Assembly: GCA_005793615.1 (NCBI GenBank)
Contig: SXRI01000085.1
Span: 1 to 6,797 of the forward strand
DNA length: 6,797 nucleotides
Source: Bdellovibrionales bacterium
GTDB lineage: Bacteria > Bdellovibrionota > Bdellovibrionia > Bdellovibrionales > JAMPXM01
Direction of reading: 5' to 3'
The notes beneath the pieces are model-generated. The model searched no databases, was not told where the DNA came from, and saw only the letters and a program-made list of their open reading frames with translations. Below, piece after piece: positions 1 to 5,992 of this stretch; position 1 is the first letter of the stretch, and every line of letters starts with the position of its first letter. The position numbers were made by a program, and so were the translations under genes.

Positions 1-1211
1 ATGCAAAGGCTGCGGGAGTTCCAATCATCGTTGCGCTAAATAAAGTGGATAAACAGGGCGCCAATCCAGAACGAGTGAAGCAACAGCTCACCGAACAACA
101 ATTGGTTCCCGAAGAGTGGGGCGGCGATACGATGTATGTGCCTGTTTCGGCGTTGACCAAACAAGGTCTGCCGGAGCTGCTTGAGCAAATCTATCTGGTG
201 GCTGAAGTCGAGGAACTTAAGGCAAATCCGAAGCGTTCGGCGACAGGTCTGGTGATCGAGAGCCGTATGGATAAGGGCCGTGGACCTGTGGCGACTCTAT
301 TGGTCCAAGACGGAACTCTGGAGATCGGTCAGTCCTTGGTGGTTGGTTCAGTCGCGGGTCGCGTGCGTATGTTGATTAATGATCGTGGCGAGCGCGTGAA
401 ATCGGCAGGTCCTTCTGTGCCGGTTGAGGTACTGGGCTTATCTGAGGTACCGCTGGCGGGTGATCGTTTTGACGTAACTGTTGATGAAAAAGCAGCCGCT
501 GATATTGCGGCCGCTCGTAAAGCAACAGCCGCAGCGTCCGAAGTGAAAGGAAAAGTTTCGCTTGAGGATCTGTTCTCGAAACTTAAGGCCGGCGATGTCA
601 AAGAACTCGCGATCGTGCTTAAGTCCGATGTGGCGGGTTCGAGTGAGGCGATCAAAGGTATGCTTGAGAAAGTCGGCACATCCGAAGTGAAGGTGAAGCT
701 CATTCACTCGGCGGTTGGCGGCATTAATGAGTCTGACGTTCTTCTGGCATCTACGGCCAAGGGTGTTGTCGTCGGTTTCAACGTGCGACCTGACAACGGC
801 GCGCAGGCGGCAGCGAAACGTTTGGGTGTTGAAATCAAGACCTATACGATCGTGTACGAAATGGTCGACGACATGAAAAAAGCGCTGGCTGGATTGCTCG
901 CTCCCGATATTGTCGAGAAGCAGCTTGGTCGTGCGGAAGTTCGCAATATCTTCACCGTGCCGAAAATTGGAACGATCGCTGGATCGTTCGTTTCTGATGG
1001 CAAGATCACGCGCAATGCCGAGGTTCGCTTGGTGCGTGACGGTAAGATCATCTACACAGGTAAGCTCGGCTCGCTGAAACGCTTCAAAGATGATGCGAAA
1101 GAAGTGGCTCAAGGTTACGAGTGCGGTATCGGCATCGAGAGCTTCAACGACGTTAAAGTCGGTGATATGATCGAAGCGTTTGTGAAAGAATCGGTCATTC
1201 GCGAACTTTAA
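1..1211 (+). CDS. infB: Translation initiation factor IF-2, 3' part (5' end outside the window)
   Basis: IF-2 is the GTPase that brings fMet-tRNA to the 30S subunit and promotes 50S joining in the cytoplasm. The gene runs in from the left edge; codons are in phase from base 3 and about 402 residues are visible. The window opens inside the G domain with AKAAGVPIIVALNKVDK, whose NKVD (bases 39-50) is the G4 guanine-specificity motif. The G5-type SAL lies at bases 147-155. Domain II follows (ATGLVIESRMDKGRGPVATL), then a linker rich in Ala and Lys, domain III (LAIVLKSDVAGSSEAI and the HSAVGGINESDVLLA segment) and the C-terminal fMet-tRNA-binding domain (RAEVRNIFTVPKIGTIAG to VGDMIEAF). These are hallmark IF-2 sequences. 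The GTG at base 45 is the Val of NKVD and not a start. It leads the rbfA-truB operon with a 26-bp gap to rbfA. The reading frame is intact and looks functional. Confidence 0.98.
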   Translation, partial: AKAAGVPIIVALNKVDKQGANPERVKQQLTEQQLVPEEWGGDTMYVPVSALTKQGLPELLEQIYLVAEVEELKANPKRSATGLVIESRMDKGRGPVATLLVQDGTLEIGQSLVVGSVAGRVRMLINDRGERVKSAGPSVPVEVLGLSEVPLAGDRFDVTVDEKAAADIAAARKATAAASEVKGKVSLEDLFSKLKAGDVKELAIVLKSDVAGSSEAIKGMLEKVGTSEVKVKLIHSAVGGINESDVLLASTAKGVVVGFNVRPDNGAQAAAKRLGVEIKTYTIVYEMVDDMKKALAGLLAPDIVEKQLGRAEVRNIFTVPKIGTIAGSFVSDGKITRNAEVRLVRDGKIIYTGKLGSLKRFKDDAKEVAQGYECGIGIESFNDVKVGDMIEAFVKESVIREL

Positions 1212-1224
1212 GCGATGGTCCTTT

Positions 1225-1230
1225 GAAAGG
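1225..1230 (+). promoter_or_regulatory. Ribosome binding site that fixes the TTG start of rbfA
   Basis: GAAAGG lies seven bases before the TTG at 1238. The nearby ATG at 1214 and TTG at 1231 run into stops within a few codons, so this site supports TTG 1238 as the initiation codon. Confidence 0.6.
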
Positions 1231-1237
1231 TTGAGTC

Positions 1238-1771
1238 TTGAGCCGTAACCAGAAAAATAGTCCTAAGTCCCGTGGCGGAGGAGCTAAAGGTTCCTCCGAT
1301 GGCCGGCGCCTTCAGCGTGTTGAAAAAGAGATTCGCGAAGTCATCGGTCAATACCTCATTCGTGGCTTTCGCGGTGAATTGCCGGGTATTGTTTCCGCCT
1401 CCCGTGTGATCGTTAGTCGCGATCTGCGGACAGCAAAGGTTTTGGTGACCTTGATGGTCCCGGCGACGGTTTCAAATCCGACCGCTGAAGATGAAAAAGC
1501 TCAGCAGTTGGTTCATCAGCAAGCGGTAGACGCTCTTCAGGAGCACGCGCATGAATTTCAGGCTGAACTCAATCGGTGTTTGAAGATGAAGCATTGTCCG
1601 CGAATCACGTTTTTCTACGACGATGGTTTTGAACATGCGTTGCGTGTTGAGAGCATTTTACGTGATCTCAAGATCAAAAGCGGCAAAGAGGCTCCTGTCT
1701 CCGAAGATGAATTCGGTGACGATGAAGATTTTGGCGACGAACCTGGTCACGAATCTGGCGACAATCAATGA
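1238..1771 (+). CDS. rbfA: Ribosome-binding factor A (30S maturation), TTG start
   Basis: RbfA binds the 30S subunit near the 16S rRNA 5' helix and assists late maturation and cold adaptation. The protein is 177 aa. The KH-like core spans about residues 23-145: RRLQRVEKEIREVIGQYL, then GIVSASRVIVSRDLRTAKVL (the family's conserved strand region) and HCPRITFFYDDGFEHALRVE (matching the usual 'P-L-F-DDS' segment). Typical RbfA is about 110-135 aa. The excess here is a basic, Gly/Ser-rich N-terminal extension of about 22 residues and an acidic tail (from about residue 150, rich in Asp and Glu). The start is TTG 1238, supported by GAAAGG upstream and by the lack of any in-frame ATG before the conserved core. 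The stop TGA shares bases with the truB ATG (ATGA), so translation of truB is probably coupled to rbfA. Family assignment is firm; the role of the two tails is unknown. Confidence 0.95.
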   Translation: MSRNQKNSPKSRGGGAKGSSDGRRLQRVEKEIREVIGQYLIRGFRGELPGIVSASRVIVSRDLRTAKVLVTLMVPATVSNPTAEDEKAQQLVHQQAVDALQEHAHEFQAELNRCLKMKHCPRITFFYDDGFEHALRVESILRDLKIKSGKEAPVSEDEFGDDEDFGDEPGHESGDNQ

Positions 1772-2721
1772 ATCCAATGAATGGTCTTTTGCTCGTCGAC
1801 AAGCCATCAGGGCTTACGAGTCATGATGTTGTTCATAAGGTGCGGCGAATCCTCGGTATTCGTGGCATTGGTCACGCGGGAACGCTAGATCCTTTGGCTA
1901 GTGGCCTTTTGGTGCTGTTGATCGGCGAAGCGACAAAGGTTTCTGATTATCTCCTCAATGGTGATAAGAGTTATGAGGTTACCGTGCGCCTGGGTGTGCG
2001 CACCGATTCCATGGATATTACTGGACAAGTCCTTGAAGAATGCCCGGTTGATCTCTCGGAAGAAAAAATCCGTGCCGCTGTTGCCGACATGAGCGGAACT
2101 TTGATGCTGGATGTTCCTGTGCATTCGGCAGTGAAAGTGGATGGCAAGAGACTCTATGAGTTCGCGCATAAAGGCGAGACCCCGGCTACGGTACCGAATC
2201 GCGCGATGCATTTTTATGATGTCGAGGCAGTAGCAGTTGAGCAAGCTCGCGTCACCGTGCGACTTAGTTGTTCCAAAGGTAGCTTTATTCGCGCTTGGGC
2301 TAACGAGCTTGGACGGCGACTTGGTTGTGGCGGTACGGTGGAGACGTTAAAACGCGTTCACAGTGAGCCGTTTGATATCGCCGAGGCCATCAGCCTGGAA
2401 GAGTTCGAGAGCAAGTGGAATGCCCGGAAAGAACGTCATGGATCTGAAATTGGTCCGGCTTGGATTGCGCTAAAAGACAGTCTGCCGCATTTTAAAGAAG
2501 TGTATGTGGAAGGTGCTGACGAGCGTCTGTTGAAGAACGGTCAGATTTCCGGTCGAGTGAGAGCTGATCTATTGCGTTTTGTAAATGCGATTCCTGAGGA
2601 CCCTGCTACGGCTCTTCCGCCGGTGCGGGTGATCTCGCGTGAAACTGATGACCTATTGGCGATTCTCCTCGCTGAGCCAGGGCAGTTCTATAAGATCAAG
2701 CGCGTTTTTCATCGCGCTTGA
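1768..2721 (+). CDS. truB: tRNA pseudouridine(55) synthase TruB
   Basis: TruB isomerises U55 in the T-loop of tRNAs to pseudouridine. The 317-aa product is of normal length. It opens with the family start NGLLLVDKPSGLTSHDVV and carries motif II GHAGTLDPLASG, in which Asp41 is the expected catalytic aspartate (equivalent to E. coli Asp48). Next come the substrate-loop segment (GEATKVSDYLL, then YEVTVRLGVRTDSMD), the VPVHSAVKVDGKRLYEFA motif, and CSKGSFIRAWANELGRRLG with the conserved RxxxxELG. A C-terminal region (about 240-317) is consistent with the PUA-like domain. ATG 1768 overlaps the rbfA stop by four bases; an in-frame ATG at 1777 gives MNGLLLVDKPSG, closer to many TruB N-termini, and is an alternative start. 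Neither has a clear Shine-Dalgarno, as expected for translational coupling. The next gene is convergent, so truB is the last gene of this operon. Confidence 0.97.
   Translation: MNPMNGLLLVDKPSGLTSHDVVHKVRRILGIRGIGHAGTLDPLASGLLVLLIGEATKVSDYLLNGDKSYEVTVRLGVRTDSMDITGQVLEECPVDLSEEKIRAAVADMSGTLMLDVPVHSAVKVDGKRLYEFAHKGETPATVPNRAMHFYDVEAVAVEQARVTVRLSCSKGSFIRAWANELGRRLGCGGTVETLKRVHSEPFDIAEAISLEEFESKWNARKERHGSEIGPAWIALKDSLPHFKEVYVEGADERLLKNGQISGRVRADLLRFVNAIPEDPATALPPVRVISRETDDLLAILLAEPGQFYKIKRVFHRA
2696..2721. terminator. Hairpin over the truB stop codon, candidate (bidirectional) terminator
   Basis: TCAAGCGCG (2696-2704) and CGCGCTTGA (2713-2721) are perfect 9-bp inverted arms around an 8-base T-rich loop. 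The right arm ends exactly on the truB TGA. No strong T-tract follows on the + strand (GTGGATTTA). On the - strand the bases after the stem are TCTTATAG, slightly T-rich. It sits at the junction of convergent genes only 6 bp apart, where a terminator for either is expected. The hairpin is seen directly; the terminator role is inferred. Confidence 0.5.
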
Positions 2722-2727
2722 GTGGAT

Positions 2728-3507
2728 TTACGGTTCAAAGTAATCGATACAGAAAATGCGCGCCGTTTCCTCAGGAGAGGGCTTCAAGATGCCTTCGGCT
2801 TTGGCTAATGTTGCCAGCAAGAGACTTTTCACTTTGGCGGCATCAGTCTTTGAGAGCGCCATGATTGACGAATAGTGAAGTGAGTCGGGCTTAAGATCTT
2901 CGAGGCGATTGAGGCAAAGGTTGCGAAAGTTCTTATGGTGCGTGCCAATGAGCATGTCATCTGGCCTCAGGTGAATACGCATTTTTGTCGGCTGCCAGCG
3001 CCCGGAGCGTTTCTCGGCGAGGCCGGAGTTTTTCAAAAATTCGATGATTTTTTCAATCTCGCGGTCGGAGAGTCCGGTTCGTGTTTTCAGGAGTTGGTTT
3101 TGATTCGTGGTGGGCAAGGTCAGTAAAATAAGAACCACCGCAAACTTCCACGATGAATAGTAAGTAGCTTTGCTCAAACCGCCCAGTTCATCAAAGGCAC
3201 CGAGCTGGCTGTCGACTCGCTGCTGAACTTCGCGCAACGCCGCCATTTTTGCCGCGAAGTAATCACCCAACTTAGTTGAGCCGGCACGGCCATGCTGGAG
3301 TGCCAATATAAAGTATTCTTGCTCAGAACTATTCATGTGAAAGTACTCGCTGGCGAGAATGCCTTGTTCGAGCGAGAGATGGGGTTTCCCACGCAAGACC
3401 TGTGATAGAAACGCGGATTGACAGCCAATATGCTCGGCCAGAAGTCGTTGGGTCCCGCGTTCGAGGCGCATTTTCAAGAAGGTCTTGTAATCAGTGTAGT
3501 CGTACAT
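2728..3507 (-). CDS. TIGR02147/DUF4423-type HTH regulator
   Basis: Putative DNA-binding regulator of the TIGR02147 family, cytoplasmic, no known target. With the start at 3507 it has 259 aa, the usual size. The N-terminus MYDYTDYKTFLKMRLE matches the 'Y-DYR-YL' opening of the family. An XRE-like helix-turn-helix follows at about 19-58 (RLLAEHIGCQSAFLSQVLRG then HLSLEQG). The DUF4423-like region follows, with SSWKFAVVLILLTLP at about 118-132 and a winged-helix-like stretch, TGLSDREIEKIIEFLKNSGL. The C-terminus IFCIDYFEP resembles the family's hydrophobic end. An ATG at 3573 would add 22 residues, but it lies upstream of a perfect TATAAT whose transcript would begin near 3546, and family similarity begins at 3507. 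An AAGG lies 12 bases before that ATG, a long spacing. The gene converges on truB with a 6-bp gap and diverges from the exported-protein gene. Autoregulation or control of that neighbour is an inference. Confidence 0.8.
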   Translation of the reverse strand: MYDYTDYKTFLKMRLERGTQRLLAEHIGCQSAFLSQVLRGKPHLSLEQGILASEYFHMNSSEQEYFILALQHGRAGSTKLGDYFAAKMAALREVQQRVDSQLGAFDELGGLSKATYYSSWKFAVVLILLTLPTTNQNQLLKTRTGLSDREIEKIIEFLKNSGLAEKRSGRWQPTKMRIHLRPDDMLIGTHHKNFRNLCLNRLEDLKPDSLHYSSIMALSKTDAAKVKSLLLATLAKAEGILKPSPEETARIFCIDYFEP

Positions 3508-3511
3508 CGGA

Positions 3512-3541
3512 GTTAATAACCTTATTAACTTTCGGTTAATA
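3512..3541. promoter_or_regulatory. Candidate operator: three GTTAATA heptamers between divergent genes
   Basis: The heptamer GTTAATA occurs at 3512-3518 (+), inverted at 3523-3529, and again at 3535-3541 (+), with centres 11 and 12 bases apart. The first two form a perfect 8-bp-arm palindrome (GTTAATAACCTTATTAAC), and the second and third form another inverted pair around TTTCG. The array lies just before the regulator's ATG and downstream of its putative -10, and also upstream of the divergent exported-protein gene. This is the arrangement of an operator for a dimeric HTH protein; the protein that binds it is unknown. Confidence 0.5.
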
Positions 3542-3552
3542 GGTAAAGTAAT

Positions 3553-3558
3553 ATTATA
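3553..3558 (-). promoter_or_regulatory. Candidate -10 box (TATAAT) for the regulator gene
   Basis: Read on the - strand this is a perfect TATAAT. The expected -35 zone (about 3575-3582) reads GTGCCT/CGTGCC and is a poor match to TTGACA, so the promoter is weak, activated, or of another type. A transcript from it would begin near 3546 and run through the GTTAATA array into the ATG at 3507. On the + strand the same AT-rich patch gives TATATT (3555-3560), which could serve the divergent gene, again without a good -35. Confidence 0.4.
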
Positions 3559-3614
3559 TTGCGCCCTGTGCATTAGGCACGGATCGTAGAAACAGTGATT
3601 AATGTTTCATTTCC

Positions 3615-3621
3615 AAGGAGG
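3615..3621 (+). promoter_or_regulatory. Strong Shine-Dalgarno that fixes the start of the exported protein
   Basis: AAGGAGG lies four bases before the ATG at 3626. It is inside the reading frame that would begin at ATG 3602, so 3626 is the better start. Confidence 0.7.
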
Positions 3622-3625
3622 GGAT

Positions 3626-5041
3626 ATGGCGTTGCCAGGATTTTTCGGTTTGGCTTTCGTTTTTCCGGTGTTGTCGGTTTTGGCCTTCGCACCGTCAGTT
3701 CATGCGGGTGCCGCTTCAAGCGGTGGCGGTAAGGCAGTAGTCTGTCGCGATGCAAATCGGAAAATCACCTCAGTGGAGCTCCTGGATCTTTTCGAAGGAC
3801 GAGTGACTTATCGATTGCCGATTTTCTCTCCCGGACCGACTGTCGAAGCGAGTTTGCATGTTGTTCAGCATAAGCTGCAGTTAACTTTCGAAGATTTCAT
3901 TAGTTTTGATCTAAGTAACAACTTAATCGCCAAGGCGGTAAGAGATTTTCGTCTGCTGCCCCCAGGAGTGGGGCTGAAACCCGTCGATGATGCCGCTGAG
4001 GTCGTACTACCGAACTCAAAAGATTGTGCACTCGAGCAACTTGCCTTTTATCAAGATAATCAAATTCTGTTGGTTGATCGGGAGATTTGGGACGCCATGG
4101 ATGTGGTCAATCAGGCGGCTCTGTACGTGCATAAAGCGGTCTACCGTCTAGAAAGGTCGATGGCGGGAGCTAAGAATTCGCGGCATGCGCGCAAGATCGT
4201 CGCACATTTGTTTTCTGATTTTGCCTTTACGCCGGTTATGAAGGGCGTGCCTCGGAACGCAAAAGAATGTTACACCAGGATCGATGACCAAAGAGATGAC
4301 CAAAGAGATAGCCAAAGAGATAGCCAAAGAGATAGCCAAAGAGATAGCCAGAAAGCCTATCGGTTCTTTGTCTATCCGAGTAGTGATGGTGGTCGTGCGC
4401 AGATCGCGCAGTTCACGATGCTCGATGGTGTGATTGTCTACAACAAAGTTGCCGATCAATTTGGTCAATGGCCCGAAGCCGTGGGCACAGTTTATCCATT
4501 AACTTTACGTTCGCCTCTCGAACCTGAATTCACCATTAATCTACAGCGGATGGGACGTACTCAAGAGAAAGCCTCGGTGTTCTACCTGCAGGAAGTCGGC
4601 GTTGGTGATCGCCATTTGATCAATTGTGTACCTCGATCGACGGGGGTTTCTCCGATGAAACTTACTGTTTCTCCTGGAAATCCGATCGTGATCACTGCGG
4701 ATACCGTACGGCCGACTGCTAAGGGGCCTGTGCGAGTGTCTGCACCGTGGTTTAGCGCGCGGTACACAGTCGCGACTGATAAACTCGTGACGATCACGGG
4801 TTTCAAGACCAACGTGTTTGCCGTAGATGGAAGAAAAATCACCTTTAATACAAAGGTGCCTGAGATCGAAATCAAGGCATTAGGTACCTATACCGCTGAG
4901 AGGCAAACTATTGGTGATTTACCCTGGAATGAGGATGGCTCGTTGGGGTATCGAGTAGAGGTCACCGCCTTGGGCTGGCTCGGTTCGAAAGCACGCCCGG
5001 GCAAACCCCTCGCTCTAAAGGCGACCTTCATGACACAGTGA
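3626..5041 (+). CDS. Exported protein of unknown function with a D(D/S)QR repeat linker
   Basis: I do not recognise a biochemical function. The 471-aa product starts at ATG 3626 behind AAGGAGG; an in-frame ATG at 3602 is less likely. Residues 1-27 look like a signal peptide, with a hydrophobic stretch (FFGLAFVFPVLSVLAFA) and a cleavable SVHA|GA site, though the n-region oddly has no Lys or Arg. The mature N-terminus, GGGKAVVCRD then SVELLDLFEGRV, resembles a group of secreted Bdellovibrio-type proteins I recall, as does ILLVDREIWDAMDVVNQAAL leading to VHKAVYRLERS and SRHARKIVAHLFSDF. My recollection is that the group usually has HE where this has His169-Lys170. Residues 220-243 are a hydrophilic tetrapeptide repeat. 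The C-terminal half (about 245-471) is rich in beta-type alternation and may be a separate domain. The protein probably acts in the periplasm or outside the cell. It is divergent from the regulator gene and 159 bp before the transpeptidase gene. Confidence 0.75.
   Translation: MALPGFFGLAFVFPVLSVLAFAPSVHAGAASSGGGKAVVCRDANRKITSVELLDLFEGRVTYRLPIFSPGPTVEASLHVVQHKLQLTFEDFISFDLSNNLIAKAVRDFRLLPPGVGLKPVDDAAEVVLPNSKDCALEQLAFYQDNQILLVDREIWDAMDVVNQAALYVHKAVYRLERSMAGAKNSRHARKIVAHLFSDFAFTPVMKGVPRNAKECYTRIDDQRDDQRDSQRDSQRDSQRDSQKAYRFFVYPSSDGGRAQIAQFTMLDGVIVYNKVADQFGQWPEAVGTVYPLTLRSPLEPEFTINLQRMGRTQEKASVFYLQEVGVGDRHLINCVPRSTGVSPMKLTVSPGNPIVITADTVRPTAKGPVRVSAPWFSARYTVATDKLVTITGFKTNVFAVDGRKITFNTKVPEIEIKALGTYTAERQTIGDLPWNEDGSLGYRVEVTALGWLGSKARPGKPLALKATFMTQ
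4283..4354 (+). repeat. 12-bp tandem repeat, six units, in frame in the exported-protein gene
   Basis: Six consecutive 12-mers: two of GATGACCAAAGA (4283-4306), three of GATAGCCAAAGA (4307-4342) and a degenerate GATAGCCAGAAA (4343-4354). They encode DDQR, DDQR, DSQR x3 and DSQK, residues 220-243. Units within each class are identical at DNA level, pointing to recent slippage expansion. Gain or loss of units changes the length by four residues without a frameshift. The stretch is charged and probably a disordered linker. Confidence 0.95.
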
Positions 5042-5091
5042 TGCCGAAAACAGGCGTTCCCACGGGCGAAGGTACCAATTTTTGCGGGCCC

Positions 5092-5124
5092 ATTGACCTG
5101 GTTCGCCATTACCTAACGGTCAAT
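5092..5124. repeat. Inverted repeat in the gap before the transpeptidase gene
   Basis: ATTGACC (5092-5098) and GGTCAAT (5118-5124) are perfect 7-bp arms; GTT (5101-5103) can also pair with AAC (5115-5117) inside. No T-tract follows. The rest of 5042-5200 shows no convincing promoter or gene, so this could be a weak terminator, a leader structure or an operator. Confidence 0.3.
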
Positions 5125-5200
5125 AGGAGTTGAGCTCGTTCGGGGATCAAAGTAGGGTGGCCTTGAAGTTGCTCTTGCCTTTTTACAAGGGTCGAAGGTG

Positions 5201-5941
5201 ATGACAACCGATTTGAAAGCTCAAGGCATGAAACTGCTGCTATTTATGATCTTGGCCCTTGTTCTGTTTGTGAACGCGCCGGTTACTTTTGCGCAGACGA
5301 GACCTGCGGATCGATACGACGCCTGTGTTGAACGCCTGGCAGCTGGGCAAAATTCCCAGAGGGTAAGATTGAATCGCCAGGCCCTGCGCGAGGCTTTGCG
5401 TGGATTGCGGCGCTTTCAACGGAACTTGGCGGATCCCTATTCGGTATTGCTCGTCGATTATTCGCGGCGCTCAACTGCGAAACGTGCTGATTTGATCGAT
5501 TTCCGTCGTTGTGATGTTGTGGTTCACGAGTACGCGATCCACGGTGGTGCCATTTACCAACCCTATGAGCAGAACTGGGGTGAGCCGAATCGCAATGGCA
5601 TGCTTCAGTATTGCGTGCGTCCCGATCGCTCTCGGCAGTATATGACCAGACCGGGATTTTATGTGACCGCGGGTTGCCATATGACAGCTAAACAAAATTG
5701 GACGCAGGTTTATGGGCAGTGCCAGGGCGTGAAGCTTGCCGGCTTAGAGCAGCGAACGGCTGAGGCGATGAGTGCGGGAATTGTTTTGCATGAACATTTG
5801 CGTATTCCAAATGATGGTTCGATCAAACCGGTTGGGCAAGGCTGCCCGGGTTTTGCACCGGGGCGCCTGGCGAATATGTTTGCCTATGGACTCAAAGTTC
5901 AGGGAACTCTTGTTTACGTCTATGCGCCGCAATGTCGATGA
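5201..5941 (+). CDS. Secreted L,D-transpeptidase-like protein (YkuD_2 type)
   Basis: Probable murein L,D-transpeptidase-fold protein, which would remodel or cross-link peptidoglycan in the periplasm or, in a predator, in prey. The 246-aa product has a signal peptide (about 10-31: MKLLLFMILALVLFVNAPVTFA, cleavage before Gln32). The YkuD_2-like course is visible: LLVDYSRRS, DFRRCDVVVHEYAIHGG, then RPGFYVTAG, GVKLAGLE, IVLHEHLRI with candidate His197, and GQGCPGF with Cys215 as the expected nucleophile, ending LVYVYAPQC. The family's usual IxHG and SxGCP are here LHEH and GQGCP, so it is a divergent member and activity is not assured. Six further cysteines (seven in the mature protein) suggest disulfides. 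The start is uncertain: ATG 5201 has AAGGG nine bases upstream, GTG 5198 is adjacent and in frame, and ATG 5228 gives the most typical signal peptide but a poorly placed ribosome site. It may share a transcript with the exported protein 159 bp upstream, and is convergent with the collagen-like gene. Confidence 0.75.
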   Translation: MTTDLKAQGMKLLLFMILALVLFVNAPVTFAQTRPADRYDACVERLAAGQNSQRVRLNRQALREALRGLRRFQRNLADPYSVLLVDYSRRSTAKRADLIDFRRCDVVVHEYAIHGGAIYQPYEQNWGEPNRNGMLQYCVRPDRSRQYMTRPGFYVTAGCHMTAKQNWTQVYGQCQGVKLAGLEQRTAEAMSAGIVLHEHLRIPNDGSIKPVGQGCPGFAPGRLANMFAYGLKVQGTLVYVYAPQCR

Positions 5942-5955
5942 TGGTCGACTAGGCA

Positions 5956-5976
5956 CCTGCCGCTTTTCGCGGCAGG
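5956..5976. terminator. Strong GC hairpin between convergent genes, candidate bidirectional terminator
   Basis: CCTGCCGC (5956-5963) and GCGGCAGG (5969-5976) are perfect 8-bp arms around TTTTC, framed by CTAG copies on both sides. It lies 15 bp after the transpeptidase stop and 17 bp beyond the collagen-like gene's stop. There is no T-tract on either strand, so termination would be atypical or the stem may protect the transcript 3' ends. Confidence 0.55.
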
Positions 5977-5992
5977 CTAGGAAAACTAAGAT

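Noticed and set aside
438..1112. Long open frame on the - strand across infB (224 codons)
   Set aside because: It lies wholly antisense to the well-conserved IF-2 domains and its translation shows no recognisable family features.
3508..3573. Longer N-terminus for the regulator from ATG 3573
   Set aside because: The extra 22 residues lie upstream of the probable transcription start and cover the GTTAATA array; family similarity begins at the ATG at 3507.
4148..4468. - strand frame with repeated LAIS units
   Set aside because: It is the antisense of the 12-bp repeat in the exported-protein gene, which has a signal peptide and strong ribosome site on the + strand.
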